Positions 1 to 8,209 of a DNA stretch of 64,000 nt are shown piece by piece. Made by a program: the position numbers and the translations under genes. A model generated the notes under the pieces. That model searched no databases. It was not told the DNA's origin and worked only from the letters and a program-made list of their open reading frames with translations. Every line of letters begins with the position of its first letter. Position 1 is the stretch's first letter. The DNA is from Hoeflea sp. (lineage in GTDB: Bacteria > Pseudomonadota > Alphaproteobacteria > Rhizobiales > Rhizobiaceae), in NCBI RefSeq assembly GCF_002733955.1, contig NZ_NVXQ01000003.1, positions 1 to 64,000 on the forward strand. The letters run 5' to 3'.

Positions 1-38
1 GCCAGGGAGGCAAGCGCGGTGGAGTGTGTTTGGGCCAT
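1..38 (-). CDS. Possible start of an unidentified gene leaving the window
   Basis: On the minus strand an ATG at 38 opens a frame reading MAQTHSTALASL to the window edge, 43 bases beyond the stop of the gltB-luxR fusion. Only a weak purine stretch (CGGAA) precedes it. With 12 codons visible no function can be assigned; it could be chance. Confidence 0.2.
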   Translation of the reverse strand, partial: MAQTHSTALASL

Positions 39-81
39 GCAGGATTCCGTGCGAAGTGAGGCGCGTCGCGCTGACGCGGGT

Positions 82-3000
82 TCAGGCGGGTTTTCGAGTG
101 GCGTCGGTGCGCACTTGGCTGATCAGCTCTTCCCGGCGGTACACGCCGAGCTTGCGGTAGATCGAGGCACTGTGATTGGCGACGGTTGACGGCGACAGCC
201 CCAGTTGCTGGGCGATGCGCTTGAAGGTTTTGCCTTCTGACAGATGACGCGCCACTTCCTGCTCGCGCGGGGAGAGCTTGTCGATGGGCAGCGCCGCGCG
301 CAGGTGCATCAGCCACAGCGGACCCTGCGGCGAGGCGCGCGCCTGCAGACTGCCCAGAGCGAAGACTTTGTGGGCGCCCAGCGCGCCCTCGTCGAGCGGG
401 ACCGGCTTGCGGCCGGCAGCTTCGGCGGTGCGGATCTCGAACAGACCACGGATGGCGTTCATCCGCAGGGTCGATTCATTGACCATGTCGGCAAATTCGC
501 GATAGCGGTCCTGGGCGTTGCCGCGCACGGCATGCTGCAGGGTTGCCACCGCATCCGGGGTCCAGGCGTGTTCTTCGCCGCGCATCCGGTAGGCATACTC
601 GCCGCCCACTTCCAGCGAGGTGGCAAGCACCGGATCGTTGGAGAACGCCAGACGGTGACGCTCGGCCGTTTCGGATGCGACTTCGGCAAGTCCAACGCCT
701 TCGATCGTCGTTGCCGTGCCCGTGAAATAGGTTTTGACGAACTCGCTCGACAGTCCGATCGCATCGAAGATCTGCGCTCCGCAATAGGACTGATAGGTCG
801 AGATCCCCATCTTCGACATCACCTTGAGGATGCCCTTGCCGATCGCCTTGATGTAGCGCGAGACAACCTCGTACTGGTCGACTTCCGGCGGGAACTCGCC
901 GCGCGCATGCATGTCGAGCAGCGTGTCGAAGGCGAGATACGGGTTGATCGCTTCCGCACCATAGCCGGCCAGGCAAGCAAAGTGATGGATCTCGCGCGGC
1001 TCGCCCGATTCCACCACCAGCCCGACGGAAGTCCGCAGGCCCTTGCGGATCAGGTGATGATGCACAGCCGCCGTCGCCAGCAATGCCGGGATCGCGATCC
1101 GGTCCGGACCGATCTGACGGTCAGACAGGATGATGATGTTGTAGCCGCCGGTCACAGCCTCTTCGGCCCGGTCGCAAAGCCGGTCGAGTGCGGCCTTCAT
1201 GCCATCCGAACCCTTGTCGCTCGAATAGGTGAAGTCGAGCGTCTTGGTATCGAAGCGATCCTCGGTATGGCCGATCGAGCGGATCTTCTCGAGATCGCCA
1301 TTGGTAAGGATCGGCTGACGCACTTCGAGCCGCTTCTTCTTCGCCGCACCCTTGTGATCAAGAATGTTCGGGCGTGGCCCGATGAACGAGACCAGGCTCA
1401 TCACTAGCTCTTCGCGGATCGGGTCGATCGGCGGGTTGGTCACCTGGGCAAAGTTTTGCTTGAAATAGGTATAGAGCAGCTTCGACTTCTGCGACATGGC
1501 GGAAATCGGCGTGTCCGTGCCCATCGAGCCGATGGCTTCCTGCCCGGTGGTCGCCATTGGCGCCATCAGAATCTTAGTGTCTTCCTGCGAGTAGCCGAAT
1601 GCCTGCTGGCGATCGAGCAGCGAGACATCCTTGCGAAGTGCCCGCGGTTCAACCGGCTTCAGGTCTTCAAGGATCAGCTGGGTGCGCTCAAGCCATTCGC
1701 GATAGGGATGCTTTGCCGCCAGCCCCGACTTGACTTCGGCGTCGGAAATGATCCGGCCTTCTTCCATGTCGATCAGCAGCATCTTGCCCGGCTGCAGCCG
1801 CCACTTCTTGACGATCGAGCTTTCATCCACCGGCAGAACGCCGGCTTCAGAAGCCATGATCACCCGCTCATCATCGGTGACGATATAGCGTGCAGGACGC
1901 AGGCCGTTACGGTCGAGCGTGGCGCCGATCTGGACGCCGTCGGTAAAGGCCACCGCGGCCGGTCCATCCCACGGCTCCATCAAGGCGGCGTGATACTCAT
2001 AGAAAGCCTTGCGGTCTTCGGTCATCAGCGCGTTGCCGGCCCAGGCTTCCGGGATCAGCATCATCACCGCATGCGCCATCGAGTAGCCGCCGCGGATCAG
2101 GAATTCGAGCGCATTGTCAAAACACGCCGTGTCGGACTGGCCTTCGTAGGAAATCGGCCACAGCTTGGAAATGTCGTCGCCGAACAGGGGCGACGAGACC
2201 GATGCCTGGCGCGCCGCCATCCAGTTGACATTGCCGCGCAGCGTGTTGATTTCACCGTTATGCGCCACCATCCGGTAGGGGTGGGCAAGCTTCCATGAGG
2301 GGAAAGTGTTGGTCGAGAACCGCTGGTGAACCAGCGCGACAGCCGATTCAAACCGCGGGTCGCTCAGGTCCTTGTAGTAGGCCCCGACCTGGTAGGCCAG
2401 GAACATGCCCTTGTAGACCACGGTCTGCGTGGACAGCGAGACAAAGTAGAAGCCGTCATCGCCATCATCGATCTCGTTGTAGACCCGGTTCGAGATCACC
2501 TTGCGCAGCACGAACAGCTGACGCTTGAAATCGGACTGATCTTCCACGCCGTCGCCACGACCGATGAACACCTGGACATGGCGCGGCTCGGTTGCGGCGA
2601 TCTCGGGCGCCTTCGACAGCGACGAATTGTCGACCGGCACATCGCGGAAGCCGAGCAGGGTCTGGCCTTCGTCAGCAACGACCTCGGCAATAATGCCCTT
2701 GAGGTGCTCGCAAAGGGCCTCGTCCTGCGGCATAAAAATGAAACCCACGGCGTAATCGCCGGCGGCAGGCAGCGTCACGCCCTGTTCGGCCATCTCTTCG
2801 CGGAAGAATCGGTCCGGGATCTGCACCAGCAGGCCGGCGCCATCGCCCATCAGCGGGTCTGCGCCAACCGCACCGCGGTGAGTGAGGTTTTCGAGCATGA
2901 AAAGGCCGTCGCGCACGATCTGGTGAGATTTCTGACCCTTCATGTGCGCAACAAAGCCGACGCCGCAGGCATCATGTTCGTTACGGGGATCGTAAAGACC

Positions 3001-3102
3001 CTGTTTGTGCGGCAATCCAAAGGTCTGCGCGGTGGTCGGCTTGCGATCGGCACGAGCCTCGCAAGCGGTAACGTCCGTCAGAGATGGTGTAAGGTCTGCC
3101 AT
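82..3102 (-). CDS. gltB: Truncated glutamate synthase large subunit fused to a LuxR-type HTH
   Basis: GltB is the NADPH-GOGAT large subunit: it takes glutamine apart through an N-terminal cysteine and passes ammonia to 2-oxoglutarate at an FMN/3Fe-4S site. Seen here: a short propeptide, the class II amidotransferase nucleophile in DACGVGF (about residue 46), the glutaminase domain, the central domain, and only the first part of the FMN barrel. At about residue 905 (base 387) GltB identity stops after RKPVPLDE. About 100 residues follow that end in a LuxR HTH (LSPREQEV, then GLSPSTVANH and IYRKLGV, about 942-997). Full GltB is usually near 1500-1570 residues, so the FMN site, iron-sulfur cysteines and C-terminal helix are missing. 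The ATG at 3102 is preferred over 3108 because GGAGGA lies about 7 bases upstream of it. No gltD is nearby. The product should not be a working GOGAT. A natural deletion fusion or an assembly join are both possible. Confidence 0.85.
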   Translation of the reverse strand: MADLTPSLTDVTACEARADRKPTTAQTFGLPHKQGLYDPRNEHDACGVGFVAHMKGQKSHQIVRDGLFMLENLTHRGAVGADPLMGDGAGLLVQIPDRFFREEMAEQGVTLPAAGDYAVGFIFMPQDEALCEHLKGIIAEVVADEGQTLLGFRDVPVDNSSLSKAPEIAATEPRHVQVFIGRGDGVEDQSDFKRQLFVLRKVISNRVYNEIDDGDDGFYFVSLSTQTVVYKGMFLAYQVGAYYKDLSDPRFESAVALVHQRFSTNTFPSWKLAHPYRMVAHNGEINTLRGNVNWMAARQASVSSPLFGDDISKLWPISYEGQSDTACFDNALEFLIRGGYSMAHAVMMLIPEAWAGNALMTEDRKAFYEYHAALMEPWDGPAAVAFTDGVQIGATLDRNGLRPARYIVTDDERVIMASEAGVLPVDESSIVKKWRLQPGKMLLIDMEEGRIISDAEVKSGLAAKHPYREWLERTQLILEDLKPVEPRALRKDVSLLDRQQAFGYSQEDTKILMAPMATTGQEAIGSMGTDTPISAMSQKSKLLYTYFKQNFAQVTNPPIDPIREELVMSLVSFIGPRPNILDHKGAAKKKRLEVRQPILTNGDLEKIRSIGHTEDRFDTKTLDFTYSSDKGSDGMKAALDRLCDRAEEAVTGGYNIIILSDRQIGPDRIAIPALLATAAVHHHLIRKGLRTSVGLVVESGEPREIHHFACLAGYGAEAINPYLAFDTLLDMHARGEFPPEVDQYEVVSRYIKAIGKGILKVMSKMGISTYQSYCGAQIFDAIGLSSEFVKTYFTGTATTIEGVGLAEVASETAERHRLAFSNDPVLATSLEVGGEYAYRMRGEEHAWTPDAVATLQHAVRGNAQDRYREFADMVNESTLRMNAIRGLFEIRTAEAAGRKPVPLDEGALGAHKVFALGSLQARASPQGPLWLMHLRAALPIDKLSPREQEVARHLSEGKTFKRIAQQLGLSPSTVANHSASIYRKLGVYRREELISQVRTDATRKPA

Positions 3103-3693
3103 CTTCATTCCTCCTTCATGGCCGCCGTAGCGGTTGATCCCGGCCCATCGTTCGCCCCCGCCGGGTGCGGCGACGCTTTACGTTCCGGATACAATTGTCG
3201 TCTGGCCATGCGCGCCTATCAGCTTCACCCGGTGTGTGCGGGCGCGCGGCGTGGTTTTGTATCATGAAGGGGCAGTACGGTCACCATGAACCGCCGCATC
3301 GCATTAATGGCAGATGCTGGTGTCAGCCCCTTGTATCCGTTCAGGCCTTTGCCAGTGAACCCTGTCAGACACAAATAGGACAGCAAGGCTGTCCTATTTC
3401 GATAGTTCTATGACAGAATGCTGGACGTTGCGCAAGATACCGACCTCAAAAAACCGCAGGCGCGCGACCTTAAATGATCAAACAGGTCAACGACGCGCAA
3501 TTTAATTGCTCTGACGCGCATCAATCTGGTGTTTTGCTGTTGCGGGCATGGAATCACCCGGGGGAACTCGGTTCTTCCGGCATCTCTTCAAAGCCGTCCT
3601 TGCTCACCCCCTACAGCCGGTGAGGCTCTTTGAAAGCCTGCCAATTCATGCCATAGCCCAACCACCAATACACCCTATCGGAGACCCAACGGC
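3103..3693. other. Intergenic region between divergent gltB and ltaE
   Basis: About 590 bases without a convincing gene. It must hold the gltB promoter and leader on the minus strand and the ltaE promoter on the plus strand. The only clear structure is the perfect inverted repeat at 3373-3399. The short plus-strand frames here have unusual composition, no ribosome-binding site and no recognisable family. Confidence 0.6.
3373..3399. promoter_or_regulatory. Perfect 12-bp inverted repeat with 3-nt spacer
   Basis: AAATAGGACAGC (3373-3384), AAG, then GCTGTCCTATTT (3388-3399). Outer CTGTCA (3362-3367) and TGACAG (3411-3416) are also complementary, so the dyad extends across about 55 bases. No T-tract follows on either strand, so a repressor operator or RNA hairpin fits better than a terminator. 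It lies about 270 bases upstream of the gltB start. Confidence 0.55.
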
Positions 3694-4743
3694 ATGATCT
3701 TCACCTCGGACAACTGGGCCGGCGCTCACCCTTCCATCGCAGCTTCGCTGACCGCCCATTCGACCGGCTTTGCTCCGGCTTACGGCACCAGCAATCTGGA
3801 TCGCAAGGTAGAGCAGAAGTTCAACGAGGTGTTTGGACAAGAGGTCGCGGTTTTCTTTGTCGGGACCGGCACCGCCGCAAACTCTCTGGCACTGTCGACG
3901 GTCAACCGGCCAGGCGGCGTCTCCTTCTGCCACAGCGAAGCCCACGTCATCGCCGACGAATGCGGCGCGCCTGAATTTTTCAGCCATGGTTCGAGGCTCG
4001 CACCGGTCGACGGGCTGGAAGGAAAGATGGACCCTGCCAGTCTGGAGGCGCAGATCGCGCGCTTCCCGGCGGGCTTTGTTCATGCCGGCCAGCCGATGGC
4101 GATCACGCTCACTCAGGCGACCGAATCCGGCACCATCTACACCGCTGATGAAATCCGTGCGATTTCGGCCATGGCCAAGGCGCATGGCCTGCCGTTGCAT
4201 ATGGATGGCGCGCGCTTTGCCAATGCGCTGGTCGCGCTTGACCTCACACCAGCGCAGATGACAGCCGACCTGGGTGTCGACATTGTTTCCTTTGGCGGCA
4301 CCAAGAACGGATGCTGGTGCGCCGAAGCCCTGGTATTTCTCAAGCCAGAGATGGCCAACCAGACCCCCTTCATCCGTAAACGTGCGGCGCATCTGTTTTC
4401 CAAGAGCCGCTTCATCGCAGCCCAGTTCGACGCCTATTTCGAGGACGGTCTCTGGCTTGAGATCGCACGGCATGCAAACGCCATGTCTGCCCGCCTGCAA
4501 ACGGGCATCAACAGTTCGGCCAACGCGCGCCTGGCCTGGCAAAGCCCCGCAAACGAAACCTTCCCCATTGTCTCGAAGGCGCTTTCCAAAAAGCTTTCGG
4601 ACAAGGGCGCAATGTTTTACGAATGGGCGGCTCCGCGTTCGGTGGCGCACATGGTCGGCCCGGACGACACCATGCTCAGGCTGGTGACCAGCTTCGCCAC
4701 AACCGAGGACCATGTCGATCAGTTCATCGACATGATCGGCTGA
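3694..4743 (+). CDS. ltaE: Low-specificity L-threonine aldolase
   Basis: A 349-residue PLP enzyme of the beta-eliminating lyase fold. It would cleave L-threonine or L-allo-threonine to glycine and acetaldehyde in the cytosol. The Schiff-base lysine is K204 in SFGGTKNG, D171 in HMDGARF should hold the PLP ring nitrogen, and H84 in SEAHV should stack on the cofactor; GTGTAAN near residue 57 forms the phosphate-binding loop. Length is typical. The start is supported by GGAG about 11 bases upstream. It stands alone between the gltB region and the bufferin operon. Closely related beta-hydroxyaspartate aldolases cannot be fully excluded by eye. Confidence 0.9.
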   Translation: MIFTSDNWAGAHPSIAASLTAHSTGFAPAYGTSNLDRKVEQKFNEVFGQEVAVFFVGTGTAANSLALSTVNRPGGVSFCHSEAHVIADECGAPEFFSHGSRLAPVDGLEGKMDPASLEAQIARFPAGFVHAGQPMAITLTQATESGTIYTADEIRAISAMAKAHGLPLHMDGARFANALVALDLTPAQMTADLGVDIVSFGGTKNGCWCAEALVFLKPEMANQTPFIRKRAAHLFSKSRFIAAQFDAYFEDGLWLEIARHANAMSARLQTGINSSANARLAWQSPANETFPIVSKALSKKLSDKGAMFYEWAAPRSVAHMVGPDDTMLRLVTSFATTEDHVDQFIDMIG

Positions 4744-4861
4744 GTTCAGCGTCCAGGGCTCGCCCTCCTACACTAAGCGGTCTCCATCACGTCCGGCTCA
4801 CGCGCAAGTGATGCCGGATAACGTGCGCTTGATTTCCAAGTGATGATTGATGTTGTCATGG

Positions 4862-4893
4862 TTGTTCTGCCGGACAGAAATAGTTCGGAACAA
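4862..4893. promoter_or_regulatory. Nested inverted repeats upstream of the bufferin-like operon
   Basis: TTGTTC (4862-4867) pairs with GAACAA (4888-4893). Nested in it are TTCTG-CCGGA-CAGAA (4865-4879) and GTTC-G-GAAC (4883-4891). The element sits 28-59 bases ahead of the DUF2282 start. It could be an operator or a structured 5' end. No sequence resembling the Caulobacter sigmaF consensus (GTAACC, about 16 bases, CGAA) was found here. Confidence 0.4.
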
Positions 4894-4920
4894 GGTCTAA
4901 GAACATCCAAGGAGAACAGC

Positions 4921-5226
4921 ATGTCACAGAAAACAATTGTCGGCGCATCAGCTCTTGCTGGCGCAGTAGCCATGGCCATTTCAGGCGCCACATTCCTCGG
5001 CTCGACGCAGGGCGCAGCAGCAGCCACTGAAAAATGCTATGGTGTTGCCATGGCAGGCAAGAACGATTGCGCTGCAGGTCCCGGCACCACCTGCGCCGGA
5101 ACGTCCAAGGTCGATTACCAGGGCAATGCCTGGAAAAGCGTCGATGCTGGAACCTGCGCCACGATGAGTGTCGAAGGTGGCCGCATGGGTTCGCTTGAGC
5201 CACTGGATCGCGACCTGCCGGCCTGA
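4921..5226 (+). CDS. DUF2282 precursor peptide, bufferin-type (BufA-like)
   Basis: A 101-residue exported small protein. Residues 1-35 look like a cleavable signal peptide: a basic start, an Ala/Gly-rich hydrophobic core and an Ala-rich cleavage region. The mature part begins near TEKCYG and has four cysteines (C39, C50, C58, C79) in the DUF2282 pattern KCYG, NDCA, TCAG, GTC. In characterised bufferins a DUF692 enzyme converts core cysteines to thiooxazole-type heterocycles that bind copper; that this one is processed so is inferred from the operon. The start at 4921 is chosen over an in-frame ATG at 4840 because AAGGAG lies 8 bases upstream and the signal peptide then begins correctly. It is first in a four-gene operon, 33 bases ahead of the modifying enzyme. 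Confidence 0.85.
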   Translation: MSQKTIVGASALAGAVAMAISGATFLGSTQGAAAATEKCYGVAMAGKNDCAAGPGTTCAGTSKVDYQGNAWKSVDAGTCATMSVEGGRMGSLEPLDRDLPA

Positions 5227-5259
5227 TCCGGAGAAACACTGGCAAACGGGAATTTCGAA

Positions 5260-6180
5260 ATGACGCAGGTCGCCCCCACATCGCCGATTGTCACGACGTC
5301 CCGTTTTCCAGACGGCCCGCTCCCGCCACGTGCGGGGGCGGGTCTCAAGCCAGAACACATCGACGCCATCCTGGCCGATGACTACCGGATCGGCTTTCTC
5401 GAGGTCCATGCCGAAAACTACATGGGCGACGGCGGTCCCGCCCACCGAGGACTGGAAGCCATTCGCGTCAAGTTTCCGCTCTCCGTTCATGGCGTCGGCC
5501 TCTCCATCGGATCTGAAAGCGGCATCAATCCCGACCATCTCGAGCGCCTCGCCAGGGTTGTCGAGCGCTATGAACCGGCGATGGTGTCCGAGCACCTCGC
5601 CTGGTCGAGCCATGACGCAGGCTATTTCAACGATCTTCTGCCAGTGCCCTACAATGCCCGGACGCTTGACCGCGTGGTGGCCCATATCGGTCAGATCCAG
5701 GACCGGCTCAAGCGGCCGATCCTGCTGGAAAACCCCTCCACCTATGTGGCCTTTGAACAGACAACCATGAGCGAGACCGATTTCATCCGCGAAATCGCCC
5801 AGAAATCCGGTTGCGGCCTGTTGCTCGACATCAACAATGTCTTTGTCTCCGCCACCAATCATGGCTGGAAGCCGATGCATTACCTGCGCGATTTCCCGCT
5901 GGAACTGGTCGAGGAAATTCATCTCGCCGGCCATGCAGAGGACACCGATGACGAAGGCGACCTCCTGTTGATCGATGCTCACGACCGCCCGGTTTCCAAC
6001 GAAGTGTGGAAACTCTACGAAATCGTCATCAGCCAGGCCGGCGCGCTGCCAACACTGGTCGAATGGGACAATGATGTGCCCGAATGGCCGGTGCTGCGCC
6101 GCGAGGCACGCCTTGCCGACGCCATTCTGGCCCGGCTCGGACCGGCTTCTCTGCTAGGATCCCGTCATGCCGCGGAGTGA
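5260..6180 (+). CDS. DUF692 multinuclear iron oxygenase (BufB-like)
   Basis: 306 residues, a TIM-barrel MNIO enzyme. Family members use two or three iron ions and dioxygen to modify cysteines of a partner peptide. Likely metal ligands and signature segments are visible in order: EVHAENY (H50, E52), SVHGVG (H77), SEHLAW (E111, H112), LLENPS (E157), LLLDINNVFV (D190), HLAGH (H221, H225), DAHDRP (D239, H241) and VEWDND (E268, D270), so the active site looks intact. It follows the DUF2282 precursor by 33 bases and overlaps the DUF2063 gene by 14 bases, which suggests translational coupling and a joint modification complex. The family assignment is firm; the substrate is inferred from adjacency. 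Confidence 0.92.
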   Translation: MTQVAPTSPIVTTSRFPDGPLPPRAGAGLKPEHIDAILADDYRIGFLEVHAENYMGDGGPAHRGLEAIRVKFPLSVHGVGLSIGSESGINPDHLERLARVVERYEPAMVSEHLAWSSHDAGYFNDLLPVPYNARTLDRVVAHIGQIQDRLKRPILLENPSTYVAFEQTTMSETDFIREIAQKSGCGLLLDINNVFVSATNHGWKPMHYLRDFPLELVEEIHLAGHAEDTDDEGDLLLIDAHDRPVSNEVWKLYEIVISQAGALPTLVEWDNDVPEWPVLRREARLADAILARLGPASLLGSRHAAE

Positions 6181-6970
6181 TGCAGTGACCGCAGGCGAGC
6201 AGCACGATTTCGGTGCAGCCCTGCTGGATCCTGACCTGCCGCTGCCCGAAGGCATCGTCGGCCCGCACGGCAAGAAGGCCGAAAAGCGCTTCGCAGTCTA
6301 CCGCAACAATGTCACCGTCAGCCTCATCAACGCGCTGGCGGATATTTTCCCGGCCGTGCAACGGCTCGTCGGCGAGGATTTTTTCCGGGATATGGCGAGG
6401 CTCTACATCGCCAAGGAGCCACCGGGCTCCGCAGTCATCTTCGAGTATGGTGGCGGATTTGCAGCATTCCTTCAAAACTTCGAGCCACTCTCACGCTATC
6501 CCTACCTGGCAGATGTGGCGCGGCTGGAAAAAGCCTGGCTTGCGGCTTTTCATGCAGCCGATGCAGCCCCCTTGCAGCCTGAGACCCTTGCAGTGATCCC
6601 GCCCAACGGGCTCGCTGAAATCCGCTTCACTGCCCATCCGGCAGCACGCATCCTTCAAAGTCCATTTGCCGCGGTATCAATCTTCACGGCCAGTCGCGAA
6701 CAGCGGCCACTTGACGGCATCAAGCCGGCCACACACGAAGACGGCCTCATCACCCGGCCCTTCGACGCTGTCGAGGTGCGACAACTTCCGCCCGGGGCAG
6801 CAAAGTTCCTGGGCGCCTTGATCGCCGGGGACCCGCTCGGCGAGGCCGCCGGCCACACCATGGCCGATCATCCCGGCTTCGATCTGCCGGCCGCAATTTC
6901 AGCCATGCTTGAAGCCGGCGTGTTTTCCGCCTGTTCTGCTAGCCAGCCAAACCCGGAGCACACCCCATGA
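6167..6970 (+). CDS. DUF2063 partner protein of the MNIO enzyme (BufC-like)
   Basis: 267 residues. The N-terminal part is the DUF2063 (DNA-binding-like) domain, recognised by FAVYRNNVTVSLINAL and the following PAVQRLVGEDFF. In MNIO systems this protein binds the precursor leader and delivers it to the DUF692 enzyme; it is not thought to act on DNA. The C-terminal half (about 140-260) is less conserved. It overlaps the enzyme gene upstream by 14 bases and the DoxX gene downstream by 4 bases (ATGA), so the operon is tightly coupled. No signal peptide is seen, so precursor modification should be cytoplasmic, before export. Confidence 0.88.
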   Translation: MPRSDAVTAGEQHDFGAALLDPDLPLPEGIVGPHGKKAEKRFAVYRNNVTVSLINALADIFPAVQRLVGEDFFRDMARLYIAKEPPGSAVIFEYGGGFAAFLQNFEPLSRYPYLADVARLEKAWLAAFHAADAAPLQPETLAVIPPNGLAEIRFTAHPAARILQSPFAAVSIFTASREQRPLDGIKPATHEDGLITRPFDAVEVRQLPPGAAKFLGALIAGDPLGEAAGHTMADHPGFDLPAAISAMLEAGVFSACSASQPNPEHTP

Positions 6971-7548
6971 GATCCGCGATCGATTTTCTGACCAGCCTCC
7001 ATGACCGCGTTTTCGGCTTTCTCGAGCGGATCGGCGACGCGTGGCTGCTCGGACTGATCGCCCGATTCGCATTTGCCGCCGTGCTGTGGGTCTATTTCCT
7101 GAATTCGGCCCGAACCAAGGTTGGCGATGGCTTTCTAGGGTTTTTCTCGATCTCGCCCGGCGCCTATTACCAAATTGCGCTTCCGGCGGTGGAAGCAGCC
7201 GGCGGCGACGTCGATGCGGTGGCTTTCCTGCCCTGGGGCCTCATTGTGGCGATGGGCACCTACGCCGAGTTCCTTCTGCCGCTGCTGATCGTCATCGGCC
7301 TGTTTTCCCGGCTGGCAGCTCTCGGAATGATCGGTTTCATCGCGGTGCAGACCTTTGTCGACATCACCGTTCACCAGATCGGGGCCGAAGCCATCGGCGG
7401 CTGGTTCGACAGGTTCCCCGACAGTGTCATTGCCGATCAACGCCTGCTGTGGATCGTGCCACTGTCCGTGATCATCCTCCAGGGTCCGGGATTGCTCTCC
7501 GTTGATGCCCTGCTCAGCCGCTTTAGACTGGCCACATACCGGGCCTGA
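6967..7548 (+). CDS. DoxX-family membrane protein, last gene of the bufferin-like operon
   Basis: 193 residues with four or more hydrophobic segments: LLGLIARFAFAAVLWVYFL, a Gly/Ala-rich segment near residues 90-115, one near 115-130, and IVPLSVIIL near 170. DoxX proteins are small inner-membrane proteins often found in redox or metal stress operons; a role in quinone-linked or respiratory chemistry is proposed for some, but the function here is unknown. It overlaps the DUF2063 gene by ATGA. The operon ends at a strong hairpin at 7578-7603. Confidence 0.8.
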   Translation: MRSAIDFLTSLHDRVFGFLERIGDAWLLGLIARFAFAAVLWVYFLNSARTKVGDGFLGFFSISPGAYYQIALPAVEAAGGDVDAVAFLPWGLIVAMGTYAEFLLPLLIVIGLFSRLAALGMIGFIAVQTFVDITVHQIGAEAIGGWFDRFPDSVIADQRLLWIVPLSVIILQGPGLLSVDALLSRFRLATYRA

Positions 7549-7574
7549 CCCGGCGAACAGCCCCTATCAATACG

Positions 7575-7603
7575 AAAATGGCGCCCAGTTGCCTGGGCGC
7601 CAT
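7575..7603. terminator. Hairpin terminator between convergent doxX and hsp20
   Basis: ATGGCGCCCAG (7578-7588), loop TTGC, CTGGGCGCCAT (7593-7603): a perfect 11-bp stem. On the minus strand it is followed by TTTTCG, so it is a good rho-independent terminator for hsp20. The T-tract is poor on the plus strand. Confidence 0.8.
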
Positions 7604-7634
7604 AAAGCCTGTTCCACTTTGGGGGAGGATAGGA

Positions 7635-8102
7635 TCAGGCCTGCGTGGCTTCGATCTGCTTCGTATCGGCGCCGGCATCCTTGGTGATGGCGATGCGGCG
7701 CGGCTTCATTGCCTCGGGGATCTCGCGAACCAGGTCGATATGCAGCAAGCCGTTGCGCAGCGATGCGCCGGTCACTTCGACATGGTCGGCAAGCTGGAAG
7801 CGGCGCTCGAAGGCGCGCTTGGCAATGCCGCGATACAGATACTGCGTGGTTTCGGCTTCACCGTCTTCAGCCTTCTCGCCCTTGACGGTCAGCACGTGTT
7901 CACGCGCTTCGATCGAAATCTCGGCTTCGTCGAAACCCGCAACCGCCATGGTGATGCGGTAGGTGCTTTCGCCGGTGCGTTCGATATTGTAGGGCGGATA
8001 GGACTGCGACTGATCGGTTGGAGCCATGCCATCGAGCATGGTCAGCAACTTGTCGAAACCGACAGTGGAACGGTAGAGGGGTGAAAAATCAACGTGACGC
8101 AT
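7635..8102 (-). CDS. ibpA: Small heat-shock protein Hsp20/IbpA family
   Basis: 155 residues with an N-terminal arm (MRHVDFSPLYRSTVGFDKL), an alpha-crystallin domain (about 38-130) and a short C-terminal tail. It would act as an ATP-independent holdase on unfolding proteins in the cytosol. The arm and PPYNIERTGE are typical of class A rhizobial sHsps. The start is supported by AAGGAGGA seven bases upstream, which itself sits in the thermometer hairpin. Transcription from a sigma32-type promoter and translational control by the ROSE-like leader fit the family. Monocistronic. Confidence 0.93.
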   Translation of the reverse strand: MRHVDFSPLYRSTVGFDKLLTMLDGMAPTDQSQSYPPYNIERTGESTYRITMAVAGFDEAEISIEAREHVLTVKGEKAEDGEAETTQYLYRGIAKRAFERRFQLADHVEVTGASLRNGLLHIDLVREIPEAMKPRRIAITKDAGADTKQIEATQA

Positions 8103-8203
8103 AGATGTCCTCCTTCAGAGCGACTAGAGTTTGCGTTGTAGCGATTGGGCTGCCCCGCATTGGGCGGCATCCCTGCCAGCAGACCCGGTTTCCGGCGCCT
8201 GCA
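8103..8203 (-). promoter_or_regulatory. ROSE-type RNA thermometer in the hsp20 leader
   Basis: The last hairpin of the 5' UTR (8107-8124) reads GTCGCTC, TGA, AGGAGGAC, so the Shine-Dalgarno is held by a strand carrying the TYGCT motif diagnostic of ROSE elements. A G opposite G mismatch inside the helix matches the known melting point of ROSE. The predicted leader is about 100 nt with further GC-rich pairing (GGGCAGCC, CAGGCGCC) upstream, the usual size. Family knowledge: rhizobial class A sHsp genes carry ROSE. Confidence 0.85.
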
Positions 8204-8209
8204 GCGATA

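Noticed and set aside
244-1407. Long plus-strand open frame opposite gltB
   Set aside because: Mirror frame of a high-GC gene. The protein is Arg/His-rich with no domain, and the opposite strand encodes clear GltB motifs.
4840-4920. 27-residue upstream extension of the DUF2282 gene
   Set aside because: It would place the signal peptide internally, and the AAGGAG site is ideally placed for the ATG at 4921.
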